A stretch of DNA of 64,000 nt, taken from positions 119,348 through 183,347 of the forward strand of contig JAOPKE010000009.1 in the NCBI GenBank assembly GCA_025517465.1, written 5' to 3'. Shown piece by piece: positions 1 to 11,045 of this stretch. Position numbers and translations under genes: made by a program. The notes under the pieces are model-generated. The model made no database searches. It was not told where the DNA came from and saw only the letters and a list, made by a program, of their open reading frames with translations. Source of the stretch: Halobacteria archaeon HArc-gm2 (GTDB taxonomy: Archaea; Halobacteriota; Halobacteria; Halobacteriales; Haloarculaceae). The first letter of the stretch is position 1. Every line of letters starts with the position of its first letter.

Positions 1-1
1 C

Positions 2-2445
<2,444 letters not shown>

Positions 2446-2506
2446 GCCGCAGTGCGGTCACCGAACCGGCCTCGATTCGAGTGATGAAAACGAACAGGGA
2501 CCCCAC

Positions 2507-5500
2507 CTACGCCGCCACTAGCTCAGGCGCCTCCTCGTCGAACAACTGGGCGAGCAGCCGCTGCTGGCCCAGGCGGAGGTGCCGGTTCACCGTCGGCTGG
2601 GTGACGTCGAGCATCTCCGCGACCTCCTCGCCGGTGCTCTGGCGGGGCCACTCGAAGAAGCCGGCGAAGTAGGCCGTCCGGAGTACCTCCAGTTGTCGGT
2701 CGGTCAGCTCGCCCAGTAGCGACGAGAGGAGCTGCTGGCGGGTCCCCATGCCTCGCTCGACGTTGCGCCGGGCGGCGAGTTCGACGGAGGGGAACTCCTC
2801 GCGGAGCGTCTCGACGAACTCGCGGACGTCCGTCGACGTCGGCAGGTCGACGACGGCTTCCATGCCGGTCGCCGTGGCGCGGATGGACCGCGGCGAGGCG
2901 CCCTGGTCCACCAGCGCCGACGGGAGGACCGCCCCGGAGACGGTGACCTCGAACAGGCACCGGCCGTCGTCGCTCTCGCTCACGAGTCGGCACTCCGTCA
3001 CCGCGTAGAGGCCCTCGAGGACGTCGGCGACGGCGTCGGCGGCCGCCCCGGTGGTGGCGAAGAACAGCCGGGTCTCGTCGGCCGACCGGGTCGAGATGCC
3101 CTCGTACTCGACGTCGCAGTCGGCGTCGCGGGCGACCCGCGCCAGTACGCCGGTGGGGTCCTCGAACTGGAGCGTCAGCTCGACGACGGTGTCGGCGTGG
3201 AGCGCCTCGCGGGCCGAGACGGCGTTGATGGCGTTGGCGATGGACCGCCCGAGTTCGGCGAACACCGTCCGTTCGAGGTCGCCGAAGGTGTCCGGCTCGC
3301 CGGCGTAGACGGTGAGGGCGCCGTGGCTGTACTCGTCGACGGCCAGCGGGACGCTGATCACCGAGTGGAAGTCGTTGGCCAGCGCGCCCCGGCGCCAGGC
3401 GTCCTCGCGCAACCGGTCGACGACGTTGCCGACGACCGTCGCCTCGCCGGAGCGGGCGGTCGCCAGCGATGGCTCGGCCGAGCCTTCCAGGTCGTCGAGC
3501 GCGAGCGTGTCGAGGTAGGTCTGGCCGGACCCTGCCCACGTCCGGGGAACGAGTTCGTCACCGTCGCCGTCGAACCCACCGATCCAGGCGAAGGCGACGT
3601 CGTCGGACTCGACCAGGCGGTCGCAGACGGCCGACTCCACCTCCTCGCGGCTGGTGGCGCCGACGAGCGACTGGTCGACCCGGCGGATGATGTCGTTTAT
3701 CTGGATCTGTCGGCGGAGTCGCTGGTTCTGGGCTTCGAGTTCCGCGTCGCGCTTCCTGAGGTCGGCCTCGCTGGCCAGGCGGTCGAAGGCGGCCTCCGTC
3801 GTCGCCACGAGCGTCTCGGCCAGGCGCCGGGTGTCGTCGTCGATGCGGGGGCCGTCGGTCGCCACGACGAACACGCCGTGGTCGCCCATCGGGACGAGCA
3901 GCCCCCCGTCGACGGACTCGCCGAACACCCGCGACTGGCGGGCGGTCTCGGCGTCGTCGAACACCACGCGCTCTCCCGTCGCGAAGCAGTTCCAGACGGC
4001 CGCGTCGTCGCCGACGCCGACGGCCGGCGCCCCGTCGGAGAGCGTCTCGAACGCGTCGGTGTAGGCCGCCGGGACCAGCCGGTTCGACGCGTCGTCGATG
4101 GTGTAGACGGCGACGCCCGGGACGTCGAACAGCGACGCCGCCGTCTCGACGACCAGGTCGGCGACCTCCGTCTCGGATTCGGTGTGGAGCAGGTCTCTGG
4201 TGGCGTCGTGGAGCGACTGCAGGGCCAGTTCGCGCTCCTTCTGCCTGGTGATGTTCTGGAACGCCCCGCGGAGCTTGACAGTCTCCCCGTCTTCTCGTAT
4301 CGCCTTCCCGATGGTCCTGATCCACCGTTGCTCGCCGTCGGCGGCCTGGATCCGCGCCTCCTCGTCGTACCTCCCACCGGCCTGGACGATGGTCTCGACC
4401 GCGTCGCGGATACGGTCCCTGTCCTCGGGGTGGTAGAACTCGAAGGCCTCCTCGACGGTCAGGTCCGTTCCCGGCTGGAGGCCGTGGATGTGGTACAGTT
4501 CGTCGGTCCAGGTCAGCCCGTACGGCTCGCTGGTCACGTCCACCTCCCACCCGCCGACCGCGGCGAGTTGCTGGGCCTGTGCGAGCATGTCCTTCGTCCG
4601 TTCGAGTTCCCGCTGGCGCTCCTTACGCCTGGAGATGTCCTCGCTGACGCCGAGATTGCCGACGATGGTTCCGTCGGCGTCGCGCAGCGGCGCGGCGGAG
4701 AGACTCAACTCGATTCGCTCCCCGTCCCTGGTCTGGCGGAGGACTTCGGCGCCCCGGACTGTCTCACCGCCGGCGAGGCGACGCAGGATATCGGCGTGTT
4801 CCTCGGCCCGCTCGGCCGGGACGATCGGCATCGGTTCGCCGAGAATCTCGTCTTCGCGCCAGCCGAAGATTCGCTCGGCCGCCGGGTTCCACAGCGTGAC
4901 GGTCCCGTCCGTGTCGAGGGCGACGATGGCGTCCGGCGAGGCGTCGATGACGGCGTTGAGCCGTTCGTTCGTCTCCTGGAGTTCGCGCTCGCGTTCCTTG
5001 CGTTCGGTGATGTCCTCGATGTACCCCACGACCTCGCTGATGTCCCCCGTCGCGTCGTACACCGGTCCCGTCGACAGCGAGACGTCGATCCGCTCGCCGC
5101 CTTTCGTCACCCGTTCGAGTTCGACCTGCGAGATGGCCTCGCCGTCGAGAACGCGCTGGCGGACCGGGTCCGGGTCGTCGTCGTCGCCGTCGGGGATCGC
5201 CGGGTACGGTTCTCCCAGCACCTCCTCGGCGGACCACCCGAATATCTGCTCCATCGCGTCGTTCCAGAGCGTGACGACGCCATCGGGTGTGGTTCCGACG
5301 ACGCCGACCGGTGACGTCTCGATGAATTTCTGCATCCGGTTCTTGGTCGCCCGTAGCTCCCGTTCTCGCTCTTTCTGTTCGGTGATGTCCTGAATCGACC
5401 CGCGGAGCTTGACGACCTCGCCGTCCTCGTAGACCGCCTCGCCCAGCGCCCGCACCCACCGGTGCTGGTCCCCCTGCGACTGGATCCGGACCTCCATGTC

Positions 5501-8389
5501 GTAGCTCTCGCCGCGTTCGATGGCCGCCTGGAACCTCTCCTGGATGTAGTCTCGGTCGTCGGGGTGGTAGAGGCCGACGGCCATCTCGACGTCGACCGCC
5601 GTGCCGGGTTCCACGCCGTGGATGTCGTACAGTTCGTCCGACCAGGTCATCTCCGGCGGGTCGGTGGTCAGGTCGAATTCCCACCCACCGATGCGGGCGA
5701 TCCGTCCCGCCTGTTCGAGGAGGTCCGTGGTCCGTTCGAGTTCGCTCTCCCGTTCCTTCCGCTCGGTGACGTCCTGGAGCGCTCCCCGGTACTTGACGAG
5801 CTCGCCGTCCTCGTAGATCGCGTCGGCCAGCGTGTGTATCCAGCGTACCTCCCCGTCGTCGGTGATCATCCGTGCCTCGAAGTCAGTGGCCGGCCCCCCC
5901 GAGAAGATCGCCTCGAGGTTCTCGCCGACCCGGTCCTGGTCGTCCGGGTGATACTTGGCGACGATCTCGTCGAAGTCTATCTCGTCGCCCGGCTCCATGT
6001 CGTGGAGCCGGTACATCTCTTCGGACCACCTCGGTTCCGGCGGGTCGGTCGTCACGTCGAGTTCCCACCCGCCGATGTCCGCCATCTCCTGGACGCGCTG
6101 GAGCAGGCCGGTCGTCCGTTCGAGTTTCCGTTCGTACGTTCGCTGTCTGGTGACGTCGATGACGACGCCCTCGATCGCCTCGACCGAGCCGTCGTCGGCG
6201 TAGACGCCGCGCCCCTGTTCCTTGACCCAGCGTCGCTCCCCGTCGGCGGTGTCGATGGGATACAGCAAGAAGAACGGCTCCCGTTCCTCGACCGCCGCCT
6301 CGATTTCGGCGGCGATCGCCTCGTTCCGGTCGGCGATCACGTCCTCGTCCCAGTTCACCTCGCCACTCTCTAGCACTTCGGGGTCGTAGCCGGTGATGTC
6401 GCTGACCCCCTCGCTGACGAACTCGGTCCGCCACGGCGGGGCCGCCTCGGACCGGTAGACGTACCCGGGAACGTTGTCGATAAGCCGCGAGAGCTGCCGT
6501 TCCTTCTCCTTGCGCTCGCTGATGTTCCGGCCGATCCCGGCGATCACGTCGTTCCCGTCAGGGTCCGTCAGCGGCGCCGCGACGAACTCGAGCGGGATCG
6601 AATCGCCCTCTTTCGTCCGGTAGTCGACTTCGAGCGGTTCGCCCACGCGGTTCTCGATGTCGGCCAGCGCGGCCGTGATCCGGTCGGCTTCGTCCTCGGC
6701 GAAGAAGTCCCGGACGTTCATCCCGGCTATCTCCTCGTCGTCGTACCCGGTCACCTCGGTGAGGCTCCGGTTCCACCGTTTGAGCTCCCAGTCCTCGTCG
6801 ACGAGGTAGAACACGTCGTCGATGGCGTCGAGGACGTCCTCCGTGTACTCCCGGTACCGTTCGAGACGGTGCTCCCGCTCGCGCAACTGCCGCTCGCGCT
6901 CCTTGCGCTCGGTGACGTCGTTGTATATCCCGAGCATCCGCCGGTGGCCGTCCTCGTCGTACACGACGCGGCCGCGGGCGTTGACCCAGATCCATCGACC
7001 CTCCTCGTGGCGTAGCCTGAACTCCGTCTGAAACAGTTCGCCGCTCTCGAGAGCGCGATGGACCGCCGCGTCGGTTCGTGACACGTCGTCCGGGTGAACC
7101 CGCCGTTCGAAGGCGTCGTACGTCCCCTCGAAGGTGCCCGGTTCGAGCCCCAGCATCCGCTCGAACGTCTCGCTCCAGTCGACTTCGTCTGTCTCCAGAT
7201 TCCAGTCGTAGACGCCGGTTTTCGTCCCTTCCAGTGCGAGTTCGAGTATCCGTTTCGTCTCACGGAGTTCCGACTCGCGCTGCTTCTGTTCCGTGATGTG
7301 CAGTGTGATGCCGATGAGCCCGCGGACCTCGTCGTCGTCGTCACGCCAGGGCACCTTCGAGGTGAGGAGCCACTCCTCCTCGTCGGGCTCGAACTCGACT
7401 TTCTCCGTGATCGGCTCTCCCTCCTCGATCACCCGGCGGTCGTCCTCGTAGCTCTCCGCGGCGAGTTCGTTGGCGAATATCTCCGTGTCGGTCTTTCCGC
7501 GGAACCACTCCTCGTCGTCGGGGAACTGGTCGTCGATGTACGGGAAGCTCGTGCGAACGTATCTCGCCTCCTCGTCCTTGACGTAGAGGCTGACGGGGAT
7601 CTGTTCGAACAGCGAGTTCAGCAGGCTCGCCTGGCGCTCCAGTTCGCGTTCGTGATCCGTGCGCTCGGTGACGTCACGGCCGATTGCCGCGACGACCGGA
7701 TTCCCGTCGGCGTCTTCGAGCGCCGAGGCGACGAACTCGTAGGGGGTCCGCTCCCCGTCGACCGCGGCGAGTGGCGCCTCGATTCGCACGCTGCCCGTCT
7801 CGGAGGCAGCCCGTATCGCCCCCTCGACCGTCCGGTGTTCGTCCGCCGGGAACCACTCCAGGAAGTGGGTCGACTCCATCTCCGCGTCGTCGTATCCGAG
7901 CACGTCGGTGAGACGCTCGTTCCACCGCTGGGGGTAGCCGTCCTCGTCGATGACGACGAACACGTCCTCGACGGCGTCGAGCGCTTCGTCGGTGGCGGCC
8001 GCGGGACGGTCGAGTTCGCGTCCGGCACCCCCGGTTCGTCGGTCGCTGCCCCCAGCACGGTCGGCCAGCGACCCGACGGCGTCGTACAGCCGGCCGATAT
8101 CGTCCTCGCGGTCGCTCTCGAAGTCGACGTCCTCGCCGTCCTCGAAGCGCTCGATCCGGTCGAGGAGGTCGCCGACGGCGTCGTCGTCACCGCCCGCGAC
8201 GGCGAGTCCCGCGAGTCCCACGAACACCGGGCCCGGACCGCCGAGGCCCCCGAATACTACTGGGTCGCCGAAGATGCCCACGGAGACGGCGACGCAGAAC
8301 GCGACGGACAGGACGAACCACGCGTGAACCCGATTCCACCGGTGGAGCCACCGGTCGGTCGCGGGAACCACGCCCCATGATGCAGTCAT
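2507..8389 (-). CDS. Giant multi-PAS/GAF sensor with bacterio-opsin-activator HTH
   Basis: 1960 residues. Order seen: hydrophobic stretch (about 15-65, one or two membrane helices); acidic linker; ten PAS/PAC units ending in ITERTDHE, ITEQKQRE, VTERKERE and similar motifs at about 241, 366, 495, 626, 748, 875, 1004, 1129, 1255 and 1385; two GAF-like domains (about 1395-1730); a BAT regulatory domain; and HTH_10 (about 1893-1960: LTDRQLEVLRTAY ... TQPTVNRHL). No histidine-kinase H-box or ATPase is present, so this is a one-component sensor/transcription regulator. PAS units 6, 7 and 10 resemble each other closely (each has IGGWE or VGGWE), pointing to internal duplication. Ligand and targets unknown. 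Confidence 0.93.
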   Translation of the reverse strand: MTASWGVVPATDRWLHRWNRVHAWFVLSVAFCVAVSVGIFGDPVVFGGLGGPGPVFVGLAGLAVAGGDDDAVGDLLDRIERFEDGEDVDFESDREDDIGRLYDAVGSLADRAGGSDRRTGGAGRELDRPAAATDEALDAVEDVFVVIDEDGYPQRWNERLTDVLGYDDAEMESTHFLEWFPADEHRTVEGAIRAASETGSVRIEAPLAAVDGERTPYEFVASALEDADGNPVVAAIGRDVTERTDHERELERQASLLNSLFEQIPVSLYVKDEEARYVRTSFPYIDDQFPDDEEWFRGKTDTEIFANELAAESYEDDRRVIEEGEPITEKVEFEPDEEEWLLTSKVPWRDDDDEVRGLIGITLHITEQKQRESELRETKRILELALEGTKTGVYDWNLETDEVDWSETFERMLGLEPGTFEGTYDAFERRVHPDDVSRTDAAVHRALESGELFQTEFRLRHEEGRWIWVNARGRVVYDEDGHRRMLGIYNDVTERKERERQLREREHRLERYREYTEDVLDAIDDVFYLVDEDWELKRWNRSLTEVTGYDDEEIAGMNVRDFFAEDEADRITAALADIENRVGEPLEVDYRTKEGDSIPLEFVAAPLTDPDGNDVIAGIGRNISERKEKERQLSRLIDNVPGYVYRSEAAPPWRTEFVSEGVSDITGYDPEVLESGEVNWDEDVIADRNEAIAAEIEAAVEEREPFFLLYPIDTADGERRWVKEQGRGVYADDGSVEAIEGVVIDVTRQRTYERKLERTTGLLQRVQEMADIGGWELDVTTDPPEPRWSEEMYRLHDMEPGDEIDFDEIVAKYHPDDQDRVGENLEAIFSGGPATDFEARMITDDGEVRWIHTLADAIYEDGELVKYRGALQDVTERKERESELERTTDLLEQAGRIARIGGWEFDLTTDPPEMTWSDELYDIHGVEPGTAVDVEMAVGLYHPDDRDYIQERFQAAIERGESYDMEVRIQSQGDQHRWVRALGEAVYEDGEVVKLRGSIQDITEQKERERELRATKNRMQKFIETSPVGVVGTTPDGVVTLWNDAMEQIFGWSAEEVLGEPYPAIPDGDDDDPDPVRQRVLDGEAISQVELERVTKGGERIDVSLSTGPVYDATGDISEVVGYIEDITERKERERELQETNERLNAVIDASPDAIVALDTDGTVTLWNPAAERIFGWREDEILGEPMPIVPAERAEEHADILRRLAGGETVRGAEVLRQTRDGERIELSLSAAPLRDADGTIVGNLGVSEDISRRKERQRELERTKDMLAQAQQLAAVGGWEVDVTSEPYGLTWTDELYHIHGLQPGTDLTVEEAFEFYHPEDRDRIRDAVETIVQAGGRYDEEARIQAADGEQRWIRTIGKAIREDGETVKLRGAFQNITRQKERELALQSLHDATRDLLHTESETEVADLVVETAASLFDVPGVAVYTIDDASNRLVPAAYTDAFETLSDGAPAVGVGDDAAVWNCFATGERVVFDDAETARQSRVFGESVDGGLLVPMGDHGVFVVATDGPRIDDDTRRLAETLVATTEAAFDRLASEADLRKRDAELEAQNQRLRRQIQINDIIRRVDQSLVGATSREEVESAVCDRLVESDDVAFAWIGGFDGDGDELVPRTWAGSGQTYLDTLALDDLEGSAEPSLATARSGEATVVGNVVDRLREDAWRRGALANDFHSVISVPLAVDEYSHGALTVYAGEPDTFGDLERTVFAELGRSIANAINAVSAREALHADTVVELTLQFEDPTGVLARVARDADCDVEYEGISTRSADETRLFFATTGAAADAVADVLEGLYAVTECRLVSESDDGRCLFEVTVSGAVLPSALVDQGASPRSIRATATGMEAVVDLPTSTDVREFVETLREEFPSVELAARRNVERGMGTRQQLLSSLLGELTDRQLEVLRTAYFAGFFEWPRQSTGEEVAEMLDVTQPTVNRHLRLGQQRLLAQLFDEEAPELVAA

Positions 8390-8416
8390 ATCGTGTCATT
8401 AGAGTTCGACACTCAT

Positions 8417-8426
8417 TATACACGTT
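8417..8426. promoter_or_regulatory. TATACACGTT repeat, left copy
   Basis: TATACACGTT occurs here and again at 8543-8552, both in the gap between the giant regulator (minus) and the HalOD1 gene (plus). The pair may be promoter elements or binding sites for a regulator; TATACACG recurs in the upstream region of the kinase at 39235. Function is inferred from position only. Confidence 0.3.
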
Positions 8427-8542
8427 CATTCAGATGCATTTCAGAAAGACGGCTGCTCCCCGGAGCACTGCAGAGCCGCCGGAAGCACGGCGAGCCTGCC
8501 CCGTCGCGGCGGGTCGGGGCGGATGCGAATCGGCGGGAACAC

Positions 8543-8552
8543 TATACACGTT
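8543..8552 (+). promoter_or_regulatory. TATACACGTT repeat, right copy; possible TATA box
   Basis: Second copy of the 10-bp direct repeat at 8417-8426. Here it could serve as the TATA element of the HalOD1 operon, which would put transcription start near 8570 and leave a short leader. Confidence 0.35.
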
Positions 8553-8625
8553 ACCCCCGTCGCCCGCCGTCGCAACGCATATTGCGGACAGCGAAATGAC
8601 CAGTCTGCTCGTTTGTACGACTACA

Positions 8626-8895
8626 ATGGAAGCCACTACCGCTGTGCGAGAGACCGACGCCGTCTGCGCAGACATCGTCCAGGCTATCGCCGACCACACC
8701 GAGACGGACCCCCTCGAGATGACGCCCCTCGCGACCGTCATCGACACCGACGCCCTCGAGGCGCTCGTCAGGACCGGGTCCGGCGTCCGTGTCACCTTTC
8801 AGTACGGCGACCACGCCGTCGACGTGGGAGCGAATGGAGTCGTCACGGTCGACGGCGAGGAGTACGTCTCCCCGTCGGTGGACGCAGGCCGATGA
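8626..8895 (+). CDS. HalOD1-type output domain protein
   Basis: 89 residues, almost entirely one small alpha/beta domain: helix (VCADIVQAIADHTETDP), the typical MTPLATVIDTDALEALV segment, then strands (VRVTFQYGDHAVDV, VVTVDGEEYV). This is the pattern of HalOD1, a haloarchaeal output domain found alone or after receiver/PAS domains. An in-frame ATG at 8596 would add 10 residues; 8626 is preferred because the domain begins there. Its stop overlaps the next start (ATGA), and a PAS gene follows, so it is probably the output partner of a signalling operon. Molecular role unknown. Confidence 0.85.
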   Translation: MEATTAVRETDAVCADIVQAIADHTETDPLEMTPLATVIDTDALEALVRTGSGVRVTFQYGDHAVDVGANGVVTVDGEEYVSPSVDAGR

Positions 8896-9047
8896 CGACG
8901 GGCGAACGCCTCCCGAACGCCGACGGGGAGATCAGGGAAACCTACGAGGTCCACACCGACGGCGATCACACGGTCGCGACCATCGCCGACCCGGAGAACG
9001 GCCACGCCTGGGTCCAGTCGGACCGCGTCCAGTCTATCGTCCCATGA
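8892..9047 (+). CDS. Small conserved haloarchaeal protein (DUF7331-like)
   Basis: 51 residues. It starts in an ATGA overlap with the HalOD1 gene. The fold looks like two strands: TYEVHTDGDHTVATIAD then HAWVQSD. The ending with an HAWVQSD-type motif resembles the small haloarchaeal family DUF7331, often next to HalOD1 genes. No catalytic or metal site is seen. The family name is from memory; the tight coupling to HalOD1 is seen directly. Confidence 0.75.
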   Translation: MTTGERLPNADGEIRETYEVHTDGDHTVATIADPENGHAWVQSDRVQSIVP

Positions 9048-9114
9048 CACGACACAGACCAGGGTCTCGGCGGCACGAGCCGATTGTCCGTCGAGCACGA
9101 CTCACCGTCACGTG

Positions 9115-9918
9115 ATGGCCATGATAGAGTCAGGGTCTTCGCCGGCCGAACTCCTGCCGGGAGAGGAGCAGTCCGCCGCGCCGATTAGCGTCCTCGGCGT
9201 CGCCGCCGACCCCGACGGGGAGGAGGGGCTCGGCGAGCTGCTCGCCGGTGATTCCCTCGCCGATGCCGACCAGATCAGCGTCGCGACGGTCACGACGCCG
9301 GCGGCGGCACCGGCCCACGTCGACGCGGCGGACTGCGTCGTCGGCGGGCCCGACCTCTCCGACGCCGACCGCCTCGAACTGCTGGAGACGATACGGGACC
9401 GTGACCGGACCGTCCCGACTGTCCTCCTGGCGGCGAATCCCTCGCGAGCGGTCCGCGACGCCCTCGCCGAACTCGACTGGACCGAACGGCTCCGACCGGC
9501 GACCACCCGCAGCGAGTACGCGCACCTCGCCGACCGGATCCGTACCGTCGTGGGATACCGCCGGGCGACGGACCTTGCCCGCCGGTCGCTGGCCGCCCTC
9601 GCCCACGGCTCAGACGCCGTCGCCATCGTCACGCCGGACGGCACCGTCGAGTACGTCAACACCCTGTTCGCCCGCCAGTTCGGCGCGGCGCCGCCGGAAC
9701 TCGTCGGTCGGCCGTGGCGCGCGCTGTTCCCCGATAGCGAGGTGGCCCGCCTGGAGTCCGACGCCTTCCCCAGCCTCGCGGACGGCTGGCGCTGGATCGG
9801 CGACTGCGAGCTTCGCCGGGCGGACGGCTCCACCTTCACCGCCCAGACGCGCATCGACGCCCTCGACGACGACAGCCTGGTGTTCACCGTCTCGGACCGG
9901 CCCGTCGACGAGAACTGA
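9115..9918 (+). CDS. PAS-domain signalling protein with receiver-like N-terminus
   Basis: 267 residues. The N-terminal half (about 20-140) looks like a degenerate receiver: VLGVAADPDG, ADCVVGGPDLSDADRLELLE and VPTVLLAANPSR match the beta-alpha pattern, but the phosphoacceptor Asp position is not convincing. A PAS domain follows (about 160-260: AIVTPDGTVEYVN ... FAQTRIDALDDDSLVFTV-like ending). There is no kinase or DNA-binding domain. A GTG lies directly before the chosen ATG. The gap to the preceding small gene is 67 bp, so it may belong to the HalOD1 operon. Its TGA is shared with the first base of a MITE-like element. Confidence 0.8.
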   Translation: MAMIESGSSPAELLPGEEQSAAPISVLGVAADPDGEEGLGELLAGDSLADADQISVATVTTPAAAPAHVDAADCVVGGPDLSDADRLELLETIRDRDRTVPTVLLAANPSRAVRDALAELDWTERLRPATTRSEYAHLADRIRTVVGYRRATDLARRSLAALAHGSDAVAIVTPDGTVEYVNTLFARQFGAAPPELVGRPWRALFPDSEVARLESDAFPSLADGWRWIGDCELRRADGSTFTAQTRIDALDDDSLVFTVSDRPVDEN

Positions 9919-10056
9919 TAGTAGTAGTTGTAAGCCCGTACCGGCGTCCGGCCGAACTGCGTGAGGCCGGGCTCGATAGACGAACGGAGTGAGTCTATCG
10001 GCGTTCGACGTGGCCAGTGCCGGCGAACGCCGGTGAAAAGTTACAACTACCACTAT
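9918..10056. mobile_element. MITE-like element, copy 1 (139 bp, carries a 57-bp insert)
   Basis: Terminal inverted repeats: left ATAGTAGTAGTTGTAA, right (inverted) ATAGTGGTAGTTGTAA. The interior matches the element at 50249-50330 in reverse orientation, apart from an extra 57 bp at 9948-10004. No ORF for a transposase. The left end overlaps the stop codon of the PAS gene. Confidence 0.8.
9948..10004 (-). repeat. 57-bp double-hairpin unit inserted in MITE copy 1
   Basis: Absent from MITE copy 2. Flanked by GGCGT (9943-9947) and ending in GGCGT (10000-10004). It contains the hairpins GGCC-loop-GGCC and GATAGAC-loop-GTCTATC separated by GGGCTC, the same plan as the four units at 15688-15922. 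Confidence 0.85.
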
Positions 10057-10109
10057 GAGCACCGCTCGACGCCGTTCCTCCGTCCAGCCGTCTCGTCACC
10101 ACGCTCTCT

Positions 10110-10919
10110 TCACGCTGTCGTCCGGACCGCTTCGAACCGCAACCGCCGGTAGTCGGCCGTCCACGTCCCCGACGCCGCGTCGAACAGGGCGTCACGGCAG
10201 CGGTCCTCGACGGCGGCCACGACCGCCCGCCGTTCGGCCTCGTCGGGCCCGGCCAGCAGCGAGTCACCGAACATCCCGAGCCAGTTCCGGAGGCCGTCCC
10301 GTCCGCCGTCGAGTTCGGTCGGCCGGTCGAACAGTCGCATCAGGCGGACCTCGAAGCCGTGGCGTTCGAGCAAGCTCGCCTGTTCGCCCACCGTCGGGAA
10401 GTACCAGGGACTACTCGCCTCGTACCCCCGATCAGTCAGTTCCCGGATAGTGGCGTCGACGATGGTCGCGACGTTGCCGCGGCCGCCCATCTCGGCGACG
10501 AACCGACCACCTGCGGACGAATTCTCCGTCCCTCGACGGAGCGCGTCGGCCACCCGCTCGACGACGGCGTCCTGGTCGGTCATCCAGTGGAGTGCGGCGT
10601 TGGAGAAGACGGCGTCGAAGGGCTCGTCGGACGCGAACTCCGTGGCGTCTGCCCGCTCGAACGCGAGGCCGGGATACTGTTCGCGCGCCTCGGCGACCAT
10701 CTCGGCGGACTGGTCGACGCCGACGACGTGCCCCTCGTCGCCGACCGCCGCTGTGATTTCGGCGGTCAGGTGGCCCGTCCCACAGCCCAGGTCGAGGACT
10801 CGCTCGCCCGGTGCCGGGTCGAGCAGGTCGACGACGCTCGCACCCATCTCGTGGACGAACGCGTGGTCGCCGTCGTAGTCGCCGGCGTCCCAGCGGTTCG
10901 CAGTCCCGTCCTCGCTCAT
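10110..10919 (-). CDS. SAM-dependent methyltransferase (class I)
   Basis: 269 residues. Motif I VLDLGCGTGHL (about 40), motif II acidic residue in VVGVDQS, and the post-I motifs FERADATEF and FDAVFSNAALHWM. The SNAALHWM stretch and the C-terminal Arg/Trp-rich end resemble trans-aconitate 2-methyltransferase-like enzymes, but the small-molecule substrate cannot be assigned. Cytoplasmic, single gene between a MITE-like element and the sugar-binding protein. Confidence 0.87.
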   Translation of the reverse strand: MSEDGTANRWDAGDYDGDHAFVHEMGASVVDLLDPAPGERVLDLGCGTGHLTAEITAAVGDEGHVVGVDQSAEMVAEAREQYPGLAFERADATEFASDEPFDAVFSNAALHWMTDQDAVVERVADALRRGTENSSAGGRFVAEMGGRGNVATIVDATIRELTDRGYEASSPWYFPTVGEQASLLERHGFEVRLMRLFDRPTELDGGRDGLRNWLGMFGDSLLAGPDEAERRAVVAAVEDRCRDALFDAASGTWTADYRRLRFEAVRTTA

Positions 10920-11045
10920 GCTCCCCCCGCTTCGACTGCGTCGCTCCGCCTCGTCTCGGTCATGACTCGAACTCTCGAGGTCGCCGCAAAAGTGTTTCCG
11001 AGCTATCGTTCGTTGTCGTCGGGAACAGCGCTGGACGACGCCGCG

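Noticed and set aside
3197..5314. Very long plus-strand open frame (705 codons) opposite the giant PAS gene
   Set aside because: High GC keeps opposite frames open. The minus-strand protein shows PAS, GAF and HTH motifs, while this frame has no domain and a Gly/Arg/Val-rich composition unlike halophile proteins.
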